From Candidatus Didemnitutus sp. (lineage in GTDB: Bacteria; Verrucomicrobiota; Verrucomicrobiia; Opitutales; Opitutaceae), in NCBI GenBank assembly GCA_017991595.1, contig JAGOQJ010000012.1, positions 1 through 46,317 on the forward strand: a stretch of DNA of 46,317 nucleotides, read 5' to 3'. The position numbers and the translations under genes are program-made. Shown one piece after another: positions 16,071-24,588 of the stretch (the first letter of the stretch is position 1; each line of letters starts with the position of its first letter). The notes under the pieces were generated by a model. The model did no database searches. It worked only from the letters and a program-made list of their open reading frames with translations, and was not told where the DNA came from.

Positions 16071-16080
16071 TCTATACCCC

Positions 16081-17697
16081 ATGACATCCACGCCCTCCAC
16101 GCTGCCGCTCCTCCTGGAGCGTTCCGCCCGGCGCGCGCCCGAACGCGACGCCTTGATCTACCTCGAACAACGCCTCACCTACGAGACGCTGCTGCTTCAT
16201 GTGCGCCGTGCCGCGGCCGGGTTCCATGCCGCTGGCGTGGGCCCTGGCGATCGCGTGGCGCTGCTGCTCCCCAACTGCCCGCAATTCGTCATCGCCTTCT
16301 TCGGCGCCCTGTCCGCCGGCGCGATCGTCACCACCACGAGTCCGCTCTACACCCTGCGCGAGGCCGTCCACCAATGGCGCGATGCCGGCGCCAAGATTGT
16401 GGTCGCCGACGCGCGGCTGGTCCCGCTGGCCACGGCCGCGCAAGCGGAATGCCCTGCGCTCGAACGCGTGATCCTCACAGAGGATACGGAGTATGCCTCG
16501 GACGGGTTTCCGCGCCTCGCCGCGGCGTTGCACGGCGCTCCGCTCGAGCGGCTCCCGGACGGCCCCGTGCGCTGGAGCGATCTGCTCCGCTGCCGGCCGG
16601 GCGAACTGCCTCAACGGGCACCCGATGACATCGCATGCCTCCAATACACCGGCGGCACCACCGGCACCTCCAAGGGGGCGATGCTCACCCACGCCAATCT
16701 CTGGGTGAACATCCACCAGACGCGCGAACGCCTCAGCGGCGGCGACGCTGGGCCCGAATTCTCCGTGGCCGTCCTGCCGCTGTTCCATATCTTCGCGCTG
16801 ACTTGCGTCATGCTCTCGGTGCTGGAAAGCGGCGGCACCCTGCTGATCCTGCCCCGCTTCGACGCCGCGCTCACGCTGGCGGCCATCCGCCGCCACCGTC
16901 CCGCCTTCTTTCACGGCGTGCCGACGATGTATGTCGGTTTCCTCAACGTGCCCGGCGTCAGCGCGGAGGATTTCCGCTCGCTCCGCTGCTGTGTCACCGG
17001 CGGAGCGCCCATCGCGCAGGAGGTGCACCGGCGCTTCGAGGAACTGTTATCCGATGGTGCGCGCCTGATCGAAGGCTATGGCTTGAGCGAATGTTCCCCG
17101 GTGAGCCACTTCAACTCCGGCCCGGAAAACCGTCCCGGCACGATCGGCCGGCCCGTGCGCGACACGGAATGCCGGATCGTCGACGCGGAGACCGGCACCC
17201 GCGAGCTGCCGGTCGGCGAGCCCGGCGAACTCATCCTGCGCGGCCCGCAGGTCATGCGCGGTTACTGGGAAAAGGCGGACGAGACCGCCCTCGCCTTGCG
17301 CGGCGGCTGGCTGCACACCGGCGACATCGCGGTGCGCGACGCCGACGGCTTCTACACCATCGTCGATCGCAAGAAGGACCTCATCCTCGCCGGCGGATTC
17401 AACATCTATCCCCGCGAGATCGAGGAAGTGCTCTTCACCCATCCGCACATCCGCGAAGCCCTCGTGATCGGCGTGCCCGATCCCTACCGGGGCGAGACGG
17501 TCAAAGCCTGCATCGTCCCGCACCACGAAGCCGTGCTCTCGGCGGAAAGCGTGATCGCATTTTGCCGCGAACGTCTCGCCGCCTACAAGACGCCCAGAAT
17601 CGTCGAAATCCGGGACTCGCTGCCGAAATCGGGCGTCGGCAAATACCTGCGGCGGGAACTGCGCCGCGAAGCGGCGGCCGTCCCCCAACCCAGCTGA
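16081..17697 (+). CDS. Long-chain fatty-acid-CoA ligase (AMP-forming)
   Basis: The 538-residue acyl-adenylate enzyme has all ANL-family motifs: the phosphate loop 'YTGGTTGTSKGAMLTH' from residue 189, the 'YGLSECSPV' motif, 'WLHTGDIAVRDADGFY', 'DRKKDLILAGGFNIYPREIEE' and the C-terminal catalytic lysine in 'PKSGVGKYLRREL'. It should activate a fatty or related carboxylic acid with ATP and pass it to CoA. The gene is followed after 4 bp by an esterase gene and diverges from the siderophore-type receptor with Fur-like sites between, so its acid substrate might not be an ordinary fatty acid. That last point is inference. Confidence 0.9.
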   Translation: MTSTPSTLPLLLERSARRAPERDALIYLEQRLTYETLLLHVRRAAAGFHAAGVGPGDRVALLLPNCPQFVIAFFGALSAGAIVTTTSPLYTLREAVHQWRDAGAKIVVADARLVPLATAAQAECPALERVILTEDTEYASDGFPRLAAALHGAPLERLPDGPVRWSDLLRCRPGELPQRAPDDIACLQYTGGTTGTSKGAMLTHANLWVNIHQTRERLSGGDAGPEFSVAVLPLFHIFALTCVMLSVLESGGTLLILPRFDAALTLAAIRRHRPAFFHGVPTMYVGFLNVPGVSAEDFRSLRCCVTGGAPIAQEVHRRFEELLSDGARLIEGYGLSECSPVSHFNSGPENRPGTIGRPVRDTECRIVDAETGTRELPVGEPGELILRGPQVMRGYWEKADETALALRGGWLHTGDIAVRDADGFYTIVDRKKDLILAGGFNIYPREIEEVLFTHPHIREALVIGVPDPYRGETVKACIVPHHEAVLSAESVIAFCRERLAAYKTPRIVEIRDSLPKSGVGKYLRRELRREAAAVPQPS

Positions 17698-17701
17698 CTC
17701 T

Positions 17702-18823
17702 ATGCTCAGAACTCTGCCCACCCTGCTCCTCCTCGCGTGCGGATTCCTCGCCGCGAGCGCCCAAACGCCCGACGCCGCGCAACTGGCTGACTGGCTCCGT
17801 CGCTACCCTGACGCCGACGCCAACCACGACGGCGTGCTCTCGCTGGAGGAGGCGCGCAGCTATCGGGAAAAGCTGCGCGCCGCACGCACCGGTGCGAATC
17901 CCCGTGAGACGGAGACCGTCCGCACCGGGCCGGCCGCGCCGAGCCCGACGTTCGCCGATCTCGCCTACGGCGCGCATCCCCGGCAGGTGCTCGACTTCTG
18001 GCGCGCCGACTCGGCCACCCCGGCGCCGGTGGTCATTTACATCCACGGCGGCGGCTTCGTGCAAGGAGACAAGAGCCGCGCCCGCGAGAGCGAGTTGTTG
18101 CGCGAGTGCCTCGCCGCCGGCGTCTCGTTCGCCGCGATCAACTACCGCTTCCTGTCGGCGGACACGGCGCTGCCCGACATCCTCCGCGATTGCGCGCGCG
18201 CCGTGCAGTTCATCCGCGCCCACGCGACCGAGTGGAACCTCGACAAGGACCGTCTCGCCACGTTTGGCAGCTCCGCCGGCGCCGGCGCGTCGCTCTGGCT
18301 GGCATTCCACGCCGATCTCGCGGACCCGAGCAGCACGGACCCGGTCGCGCGCGAATCGAGCCGCCCCGTCTGCGTCGGCGCGCTCAGCACACAGTTCACC
18401 TATGATTTCCCGCGCTGGGCGGAATTGTTCGGCGAGGACATGGTCGCGCGCTTTGGCGGACGCTACAACGCACCGGCCTTCTACGGCTTCGCCACCCGCG
18501 ATGAAGTGATGGGACCGGCCGGCCGGCGCGTGCGGGCCGATTGCGACATGCACGGCCTGATGCAGGCGGGCGCCCCGCCGTTCTTCGTGCAGTCCGACGC
18601 CGACGCCGCTCCGGCCCGCACTGCCTCCGAATTCCTGCATCATCCGCTGCATGCGAAGGCGCTGGTCGATCGCGCGCGCGAACTCGGCGTGCGCGTCGTC
18701 GCGGCGGTGCCCTCGCTCGGCTTGCAGCCCGCCGCAGGTGAGCCGCGCTCGTTGCGTGACTTTCTCCTGCGCGAACTCGGCGTGGAGACGCCTTCGCCTA
18801 TCGCCGCGGAGCGCTCGCGCTGA
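17702..18823 (+). CDS. Secreted alpha/beta-hydrolase esterase with EF-hand-like segment
   Basis: The 373-residue product has a signal peptide (1-20), a calcium-loop-like segment at about 37-50 ('DADANHDGVLSLEE', as in EF-hands) and an esterase domain. 'HGGGF' (115-119) forms the oxyanion hole and 'GSSAG' (189-193) holds the nucleophile S191, as in the hormone-sensitive-lipase/BD-FAE type carboxylesterases. The usual catalytic His near the C-terminus is not where expected: the last 55 residues contain none, and the final His cluster ('FLHHPLHAKAL') lies earlier. The activity may be altered or the active site rearranged. It is separated from the ligase by 4 bp and is probably co-transcribed with it. 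Confidence 0.82.
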   Translation: MLRTLPTLLLLACGFLAASAQTPDAAQLADWLRRYPDADANHDGVLSLEEARSYREKLRAARTGANPRETETVRTGPAAPSPTFADLAYGAHPRQVLDFWRADSATPAPVVIYIHGGGFVQGDKSRARESELLRECLAAGVSFAAINYRFLSADTALPDILRDCARAVQFIRAHATEWNLDKDRLATFGSSAGAGASLWLAFHADLADPSSTDPVARESSRPVCVGALSTQFTYDFPRWAELFGEDMVARFGGRYNAPAFYGFATRDEVMGPAGRRVRADCDMHGLMQAGAPPFFVQSDADAAPARTASEFLHHPLHAKALVDRARELGVRVVAAVPSLGLQPAAGEPRSLRDFLLRELGVETPSPIAAERSR

Positions 18824-18884
18824 AAAGCAGTTGCGAGCCGCAGCGGTAAGGACTTCCTTGGAAGTGGACGCAAGTCCGCCCGCC

Positions 18885-19190
18885 ATGTTGTCACCTGTCG
18901 ACGTCCAACTCATCGGCCCCGAGGTCGCCATCCGCTGGAATGATGCCACGGAGAGCTACATCACGTTCGCCACGCTGCGCGCGGCTTCGCCCAGCGCCGA
19001 GGTGAAGGGCGAGCAGGACATCTTCGGCAACCAATACGGCGGCGAGGCACCGAAGAGCCACGTCGGCGTCGAGGTGCTCGGCTGGGAACAGGTCGGCAAT
19101 TACGCGCTGCGCTTCGATTTCAGCGACGGCCACCGCACCGGCCTCTACCCCTACACGCTGCTGCGCCGGCTCGGCGAGCTCCCGCGCTGA
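18885..19190 (+). CDS. DUF971 domain protein
   Basis: The 101-residue product from the ATG at 18885 covers one DUF971 domain (gamma-butyrobetaine hydroxylase N-terminal-like): 'IGPEVAIRWNDATESYITF', 'VEVLGWEQVGNYALRFDF' and 'HRTGLYPYTLLRRLGE'. In eukaryotes this fold is a zinc-bearing N-terminal domain; in bacteria, stand-alone copies are often near Fe-S or membrane functions and their role is unclear. Upstream in-frame codons back to 18651 overlap the esterase gene and are not part of the domain. It leads a plus-strand run with the DUF502, RecO-like and helicase genes. Confidence 0.85.
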   Translation: MLSPVDVQLIGPEVAIRWNDATESYITFATLRAASPSAEVKGEQDIFGNQYGGEAPKSHVGVEVLGWEQVGNYALRFDFSDGHRTGLYPYTLLRRLGELPR

Positions 19191-19277
19191 ACCGTCCGGG
19201 CCGCCCCAGTCGGTCGGGCGAGCGAGGAAACTTTTCCCGTGCAACTGCCCGGCGGCGTGTTTCACTGCGCTTCGATC

Positions 19278-19955
19278 ATGGCCGAAACCCGTCTCGCCTC
19301 GCTTCGCAACGCCTTCCTCACCGGTCTCCTGCTGGTAGCGCCGTTCGTCGTCACGGTCTGGGCCCTGCGGCTGGTGATCAGCTTCGTCGGCGGCTCCATC
19401 ACGCCGCTGTTCCTGCCCTACCTGCCCGACGCACTCAGCCACCTGCCCAATCTCGTCTGGGACGTCACGACGACGCTCATCGTTCTGGGTCTCATCGCCG
19501 CGCTCGGCTATCTCTCGCGCCTGCTGCTCGGCCAGTTCGTCGGCGCGATGACGGAGCGCTTCATCCAGAGTATCCCGGCCATCGGCGGCTTCTACAACAG
19601 CGTGAAGCAGTTCATCGACACCTTCGGGGCGAAGGACCGCGCGCAGTTCAGCAAGGTCGTGCTCGTGCAATTCCCCCGCGCCGGCGCCTACACCATCGGC
19701 TTCGTCACGAACACGGCGCAGGGCGGACCGCATCAACATCTCTCCGGCACGCATTGGGCGGTCTTCGTGCCGACCTGTCCGAGTCCGGTGAACGGCTTCT
19801 TCATGTATCTGCCCGCCGCCGAGCTCATCGAGCTCGATCTCTCCGTGGGCGACGGGATGAAGGTCGTCATCTCCTGCGGCGCCGTGCTGCCCTCGTGGTC
19901 CGATCCGACGGCGGCCAAGGCGGCTTTGACCGGTGGCGGCAACGCGGGCGCCTAG
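19278..19955 (+). CDS. DUF502 family membrane protein
   Basis: The product is 225 residues from the ATG at 19278. Two transmembrane segments lie at about 13-33 ('FLTGLLLVAPFVVTVWAL') and 58-80 ('LIVLGLIAALGYLSRLLL'). A conserved DUF502 soluble part follows ('SIPAIGGFYNSVKQFIDT', 'GAYTIGFVTNT', 'VFVPTCPSPVNGFFMYLP', 'ISCGAVLPS'). The family is widespread in Gram-negative bacteria and chloroplasts (COV/LCV-like) and has no settled biochemical role. An alternative start at 19239 would add 13 residues. The stop is 6 bp before the RecO-like gene. Confidence 0.9.
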   Translation: MAETRLASLRNAFLTGLLLVAPFVVTVWALRLVISFVGGSITPLFLPYLPDALSHLPNLVWDVTTTLIVLGLIAALGYLSRLLLGQFVGAMTERFIQSIPAIGGFYNSVKQFIDTFGAKDRAQFSKVVLVQFPRAGAYTIGFVTNTAQGGPHQHLSGTHWAVFVPTCPSPVNGFFMYLPAAELIELDLSVGDGMKVVISCGAVLPSWSDPTAAKAALTGGGNAGA

Positions 19956-19961
19956 CGCGGC

Positions 19962-20582
19962 ATGCCGGGCCAGCAACTCCAGACCAGCGGCTGGGTGCTC
20001 GGACGCTCGCTCTCGGGCTCCGATGCGTTCGAAACGCTGCAGCTCTTCACCGATGCGCACGGCGTGCTCACGGCTCTCCGGCGCGTGTCCACCAAAACCG
20101 CCCCGCAAAACTCCCCGCTCGATCTCTTCGACGAGGCCGAGCTCGCGCTCGAGTCGACGAATCAAGGCCGCACCTGGTTCGTGAAGGAGCACCGCCACCT
20201 CCGCCGCCACCCGGGCATCGGGCGCTCCTACGCGGCCCTGCAAGCCGCCGCATCGCTCTCCGCCCTGCTCCTGCGCAACCCGCTGCCCGACGAGTCCCGT
20301 GCGGCCCTCGCCGGCCTGTTGCGCCAATCGCTCGCGGCGCTCGACGGCGGCGCCCGGCCGGACCTCGTCTGGTTCAAGGCGCTTTACTGTTTCCTGCGCG
20401 ACGAGGGTTATCCCGTGAAACAGGATTGGTGGCAGCACCTCGGCGCCGACGACCGCGCGGCCACCGCGCACATTCTCAATCAACCCATCGCGGAGCAGAA
20501 TCCCGCGCCCGACCTGCTCGATCACCTCACCCGCCGCCTCGTGGCGTGGGTCGCGAGCGACACGGAGATCCGGCTCGCTTGA
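19962..20582 (+). CDS. RecO-like DNA repair protein
   Basis: The 206-residue protein has an N-terminal OB-like strand pattern ('TSGWVLGRSLSGSDAFETL', 'LFTDAHGVLTALRR') and then a helical domain, the architecture of RecO, which loads RecA with RecF and RecR. Verrucomicrobial RecO proteins are very divergent, and no zinc-binding Cys cluster is seen here, so the call rests on fold pattern, length and context. The gene is 28 bp upstream of a nuclease-helicase fusion gene on the same strand, which fits a DNA repair unit. A lineage-specific hypothetical protein remains possible. Confidence 0.6.
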   Translation: MPGQQLQTSGWVLGRSLSGSDAFETLQLFTDAHGVLTALRRVSTKTAPQNSPLDLFDEAELALESTNQGRTWFVKEHRHLRRHPGIGRSYAALQAAASLSALLLRNPLPDESRAALAGLLRQSLAALDGGARPDLVWFKALYCFLRDEGYPVKQDWWQHLGADDRAATAHILNQPIAEQNPAPDLLDHLTRRLVAWVASDTEIRLA

Positions 20583-20610
20583 GCCGCTCCGTCCCGCCCG
20601 CCGCGTCGCC

Positions 20611-22992
20611 ATGCAATTCTCCCTCGCCGCCAAGACCGCCAGCCTGAGCGTGGGCGAGTTTGCGGATTTCTCCCTCGGCCCGCGCGACGGCGGCGGCGGT
20701 TCGCCAGGCCTGTGGCGCGCGCAGCTCGGTCAACACTGGCACCACGAACTCCGCACCCAAGCCGAACGCGAAAAATCCACCGCGGGCGACGCCGCTCCCG
20801 CCCTCGCCTTCGAGGTGCCGATCGAGGGCCGCCTGATGCATCGCGGCTGGACGCTCACGCTCGGCGGACGCATCGACCAGATCGTCGGCACCACGCTGCG
20901 CGAGATCAAGACGGTGCTCCGACCGCTGCCCGCCGCCGAGCCGGAATTGCGCGCCGATTACCCGGCGTATTTCCTCCAGCTCGCCACCTACGTCGTGCTG
21001 CGCCGGCTGCAGGGCCTGCCGGATACGCGCGCCGAACTCGTCTTCGTCGAAGCCTCTTCGGGACTCGCTCAGACCCTGACGCTCACGCCATTCGACGAGG
21101 CGCTGGTGCACCATCAGCTCGACGCCGTCGTCGGCTTCCTGCAGCAGCAGCTCCAAGCCGCGCAACGGCGCCGCGCACTCGTCTTCGCGCCACCGTTCCA
21201 GGAATTGCGGGCCGGGCAGGAGACGATCCAAGCCGACCTCGCCGCCGCGCTCGACCGCGCGCCCGTCGTGCTCTTCGAAGCGCCGACCGGTTACGGCAAG
21301 ACGGGGTGCATGCTCGAGTTCGCGCTCCGCCAGCTCCAAGCGGGACGCTTCGATCGTCTGCTCTGGCTGACGAGCAAATCCACCGGTCAGCTCCAAGTCG
21401 TCGAAACGCTCCGCCGCATGACGGCGCACCCCGCCGGCGGCGGCACCGCCCTCGCCTTCTGGCAGGTGCGCAACAAGGGCGAGCATTGCGTGAACGACGT
21501 CTTTCACTGCGTGCGCGACGGCTGCCGGTTCCTCGCCGAGGCGGTGGAGCGCTGGCCGCAGAGCGGACTGGCGCGCTTCTACCTCGACCCGGCCCAGCCC
21601 CGCGAACTCGACACGCTCCGCGTCGCCGGGCGCGAAGCGGGCGTCTGTCCCTACGAGATCACCCGCACCGCGCTCGCGTTCAACGACGTGTGGATCGGCG
21701 ACTACAATTACGTCTTCGCCCCGGACAACCGCGGCCTCTTCCTCGACCAGCCCGGCTTCTCCGCCGCGCGCACGCTGCTCGTCGCCGACGAGGCGCACAA
21801 CCTGCCCGCGCGCGTGGCCGACGCGTATTCGCACAGTGCGGACGCCGCTGACGTCAGCGCCCTGCTCGCCGAACTCGATCACCAGCGCGCACCGGCCGCC
21901 CTCGTGCTCGCGGTCGAAGCTTGGGCGCGCGTGCTTGGCTCGGTCGATCCCTGCGAAGTGCTCGATCCGTTGCACGAGGCCGATGCCCGCGATGCACTGG
22001 AACGTCTGGCGGAACTGGTCCCGACGCTGCCGCTCGACCACGCCGCGCTCGGTCCGCAACACAGCGAGACGTTGTGGCAATGCGTGCGCCTTCACGATTT
22101 TCTCCAAGATCGGCAGCTGCACCGCCTGTTGTGGTCGCGCCGCGAAGGCACGCTCGAATTCACCTGCGTGAACGCCGCCGACGCCATCGGCGCGACGTTG
22201 CGCACCTTCGGCGGCGCGCTCCTGATGTCGGCCACGCTCGCCCCTTTCGCACCGTTCGCCGCGTCGTGCGGCTTGAAGCCGACGCCCGGCGCGGCGGCCG
22301 GCGCAGCGACGCCTTTCACCTCCCTGCGCGCCGTGGCGCCGTGGCGCGAAGGCGCCTACGACGTCGCGGTGGACCTGCGGCTCTCGACGGCGCTGCGTGA
22401 ACGCGCCCAGCATTACGGCACGACGGCTGAGACAATCGAAGCGCTGCACGCCGCCTCGCGGCAGGCGGTCGCGGTGTTTTTCCCGTCTTACGCCTACGCG
22501 GAATCGGTCCTCGCGGCGCTGGAGCGCGGCGGTTCGGTGTTGCGGGCCGCGTTGCAGCCGCGACTGCCGGACCTCGCGGCGCAGGCCGCTTGGGTCGAGG
22601 AGACACTGGCGTTCACCGACGCGCTCTTCCTCGTGCTCGGCAGCAGCTTCGCCGAGAGCATCGATCTGCTGGGCGGACGCGTCTCGCACGCGATGGTCGT
22701 CGGCCCGGCGTTGCCCGAGGTCAACGCTGTGCAGCGGGCGCGCCTCGATGCGCTCGGCGCGCTCGGACGCGAGACGGCGTTCCAGCGCGTCTATCAGATC
22801 CCCGGGCTGCAAAAGGTGAACCAATCCCTCGGCCGCCTCGTGCGCGGTCCGGGGCAACGCGCGAAAGTGCTGCTGCATTGCCGCCGTTTCGCGGAGCCCG
22901 CCTACGCGCGGTTGCTCGATCCGGAATGCCAGTTCTACCGCGAGATCGGCAGCACCGCCGACCTGCGCGAGTGGCTGGGATTATCTAGCTGA
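20611..22992 (+). CDS. Cas4/RecB-like nuclease fused to XPD/DinG-type Fe-S helicase
   Basis: The 793-residue protein combines two enzymes. Residues about 40-190 are a PD-(D/E)XK exonuclease domain: D89 in 'GRIDQIV', E98 and K100 in 'REIKTV', and Q123/Y127 in 'FLQLATY', as in RecB/Cas4. Residues about 215-793 are a superfamily 2 helicase: Walker A 'APTGYGKTG' (about 223-231), four cysteines C293, C300, C305 and C346 placed as in the XPD/DinG Fe-S domain, the DEAH box (393-396), and C-terminal motifs such as 'QSLGRLVRGPGQRAKVLL'. It probably processes branched or damaged DNA. The last 8 bp overlap the convergent PIN-TRAM gene. Confidence 0.88.
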   Translation: MQFSLAAKTASLSVGEFADFSLGPRDGGGGSPGLWRAQLGQHWHHELRTQAEREKSTAGDAAPALAFEVPIEGRLMHRGWTLTLGGRIDQIVGTTLREIKTVLRPLPAAEPELRADYPAYFLQLATYVVLRRLQGLPDTRAELVFVEASSGLAQTLTLTPFDEALVHHQLDAVVGFLQQQLQAAQRRRALVFAPPFQELRAGQETIQADLAAALDRAPVVLFEAPTGYGKTGCMLEFALRQLQAGRFDRLLWLTSKSTGQLQVVETLRRMTAHPAGGGTALAFWQVRNKGEHCVNDVFHCVRDGCRFLAEAVERWPQSGLARFYLDPAQPRELDTLRVAGREAGVCPYEITRTALAFNDVWIGDYNYVFAPDNRGLFLDQPGFSAARTLLVADEAHNLPARVADAYSHSADAADVSALLAELDHQRAPAALVLAVEAWARVLGSVDPCEVLDPLHEADARDALERLAELVPTLPLDHAALGPQHSETLWQCVRLHDFLQDRQLHRLLWSRREGTLEFTCVNAADAIGATLRTFGGALLMSATLAPFAPFAASCGLKPTPGAAAGAATPFTSLRAVAPWREGAYDVAVDLRLSTALRERAQHYGTTAETIEALHAASRQAVAVFFPSYAYAESVLAALERGGSVLRAALQPRLPDLAAQAAWVEETLAFTDALFLVLGSSFAESIDLLGGRVSHAMVVGPALPEVNAVQRARLDALGALGRETAFQRVYQIPGLQKVNQSLGRLVRGPGQRAKVLLHCRRFAEPAYARLLDPECQFYREIGSTADLREWLGLSS

Positions 22993-23998
22993 CGCCGGAC
23001 TCGCCGAGCAGGTTGGCGAAGATCATCTTGCCTCCAGCCGTCGGCAACACGCCCGTGATCTCAGCCGTGACGCGGCGCCCGATCATGGCGCGGGCGTGGT
23101 TGACCACCACCATCGAACCGTCCGGAAGATAACCAACCGCCTGCCCCTCGTCCTTGCCGGGCTTGGCCAGATCGACCTCGATGCTCTCACCGATCACGAT
23201 CTCCGGGCGCAGCGCTTTTTCGAGCGAATGCAGGTTGAGCCAGGAGACGCCGTGGAACTGGGCCATCTTCGCGAGATTCTGATCGGTCGTCAGCAACTTG
23301 GCGCGCATCGACTGGGCGAGGAAGACGAGCTTCGCCTCCAAATCCTGCCGGCGCGCGATCTCGCTTTGGTGGATGCGAATGTCGAGGTGCTTGATGCGAC
23401 GCAGTTCGTTCAACACCTCCAGACCACGCCGGCCGCGCGCCTGCTTCAGCGGATCCGGGGAATCGGCGACTTGCTGGAGTTCGTTCAGCACGAAAGTCGG
23501 AATGACGAGCGCCGCGCCGAGGAACTGCGTCTCGCACACGCGCGCGATGCGACCGTCGATCAGGGCGCTCGTGTCGACGACGATGAGCGGCACGTCGACC
23601 TCGTGCGGCACGAAGCGCACGTAGGGAATGACCAGGTTGAACTCGTCGCGCCCGCGCAACGCGATGACGGTGCCGAGGTAGGTGCAGACGAGAAACATCG
23701 TCAGGCGCACGAGGTAGATCACCTGCGGGTCGCCCTCCTCCAACAGCGGCGAGGTGCTGATGAGCCACGCAATGAGCGCCCCGACGCCGAGGCCGAACGT
23801 CATCGCCGAGAGCCCGCGGAGCGAGAAGCCCTTGAGCAATACATCCACCAGCACGACGAGCGCGCCAATCAACGCGCCCACGATCATCGCCACCCAGCGG
23901 TAATCATCCCACTCCTTGATGCTGTAGGCGACGAGCCAGCCGCCCACGACACAGAGGACCCAGAAGACCAGCCGGATGACGAGCAGCGTCCTGTTCAT
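22985..23998 (-). CDS. YacL-like membrane protein with PIN and TRAM domains
   Basis: The 337-residue protein has four transmembrane segments (about 5-25, 35-55, 65-83 and 96-113), a PIN nuclease domain (about 137-260) and a TRAM RNA-binding domain at the end ('GESIEVDLAKPGKDEGQAVGYL', about 270-335). PIN acidic residues are visible: D142 in 'VVDTSALIDGR', E173 in 'VLNELQ' and D239 in 'TTDQNL'. At the third position the segment reads 'QDLEAKLV', so Glu replaces the usual Asp. YacL-type proteins are thought to act on RNA, with a still poorly defined role. A 44-codon membrane peptide gene ends 6 bp upstream on the same strand. Confidence 0.9.
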   Translation of the reverse strand: MNRTLLVIRLVFWVLCVVGGWLVAYSIKEWDDYRWVAMIVGALIGALVVLVDVLLKGFSLRGLSAMTFGLGVGALIAWLISTSPLLEEGDPQVIYLVRLTMFLVCTYLGTVIALRGRDEFNLVIPYVRFVPHEVDVPLIVVDTSALIDGRIARVCETQFLGAALVIPTFVLNELQQVADSPDPLKQARGRRGLEVLNELRRIKHLDIRIHQSEIARRQDLEAKLVFLAQSMRAKLLTTDQNLAKMAQFHGVSWLNLHSLEKALRPEIVIGESIEVDLAKPGKDEGQAVGYLPDGSMVVVNHARAMIGRRVTAEITGVLPTAGGKMIFANLLGESGVS

Positions 23999-24004
23999 GA
24001 CGAT

Positions 24005-24139
24005 TTACTCGAAAGTTCCGCGCCGGATCAGCCACAGCAACACGAACGGGATGATCAGGAAAAGGATCATGACTCCATAAAGGATCCATTGCGCCCGCTG
24101 CGCCTTCTTTATCAACTCGGGATCCTGCGGCTCATCCAT
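24005..24139 (-). CDS. Small single-pass membrane protein (44 residues)
   Basis: From the ATG at 24139-24137 to a TAA at 24007-24005 the minus strand encodes 'MDEPQDPELIKKAQRAQWIL', continuing into a hydrophobic stretch ('VMILFLIIPFVLLWLI') and the tail RRGTFE. This is a typical small-protein layout: acidic start, basic helix, one membrane segment, basic stop-transfer. The stop is 6 bp before the YacL-like start, so the two are probably co-transcribed and may work together at the membrane. No family is recognised. Confidence 0.7.
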   Translation of the reverse strand: MDEPQDPELIKKAQRAQWILYGVMILFLIIPFVLLWLIRRGTFE

Positions 24140-24168
24140 GGCCGCGAAAATCCACCGCTTTGACGCCC

Positions 24169-24582
24169 ATGACAACGCAATACTGGCTCGTGAAACAGGA
24201 ACCTGAGGACTACGCGTGGACCGACTTCGTCCGCGACGGACGGACGGCCTGGACCGGCGTGCGCAATTACGCCGCGCGCAATAACCTCAAGGCCATGCGG
24301 ACCGGCGACGAGGTGCTCTTTTACCACAGCGGCGACGCCAAGGCCGTCGTGGGGCTCGCGCGCGTCGTGCGCACCGCCTACCCCGATCCGACGGCGGACG
24401 AGGACGGCTGGGTGGCGGTCGATCTCGCTCCGGTCGAGGCGCTGCCGGCGCCGGTGACGCTCGCGCAGGTGAAGGCCGACGCCGCGCTGCAAGAGATCGC
24501 GCTCGTGCGCCAGAGCCGGCTGTCCGTGATGCCGCTGCGCGCAGCGGAGTTCGCGCGCATCCGGCGGCTCGCGCGGGCCTGA
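24169..24582 (+). CDS. EVE domain protein
   Basis: The 137-residue product starts at the ATG 24169, which gives the typical EVE beginning 'QYWLVKQEPEDYAW'; a TTG at 24160 is a less likely start. Further EVE/PUA-like signatures are 'AWTGVRNYAARNNL', 'GDEVLFYHSGDAKAVVGLA' and 'LVRQSRLSVMPL'. The domain belongs to the PUA-like superfamily that recognises modified bases; human THYN1 is a relative. EVE proteins are common as stand-alone housekeeping genes and also occur next to restriction systems. Here it stands between YacL and a coiled-coil gene, with no restriction genes adjacent. Confidence 0.92.
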   Translation: MTTQYWLVKQEPEDYAWTDFVRDGRTAWTGVRNYAARNNLKAMRTGDEVLFYHSGDAKAVVGLARVVRTAYPDPTADEDGWVAVDLAPVEALPAPVTLAQVKADAALQEIALVRQSRLSVMPLRAAEFARIRRLARA

Positions 24583-24588
24583 GCGCGC

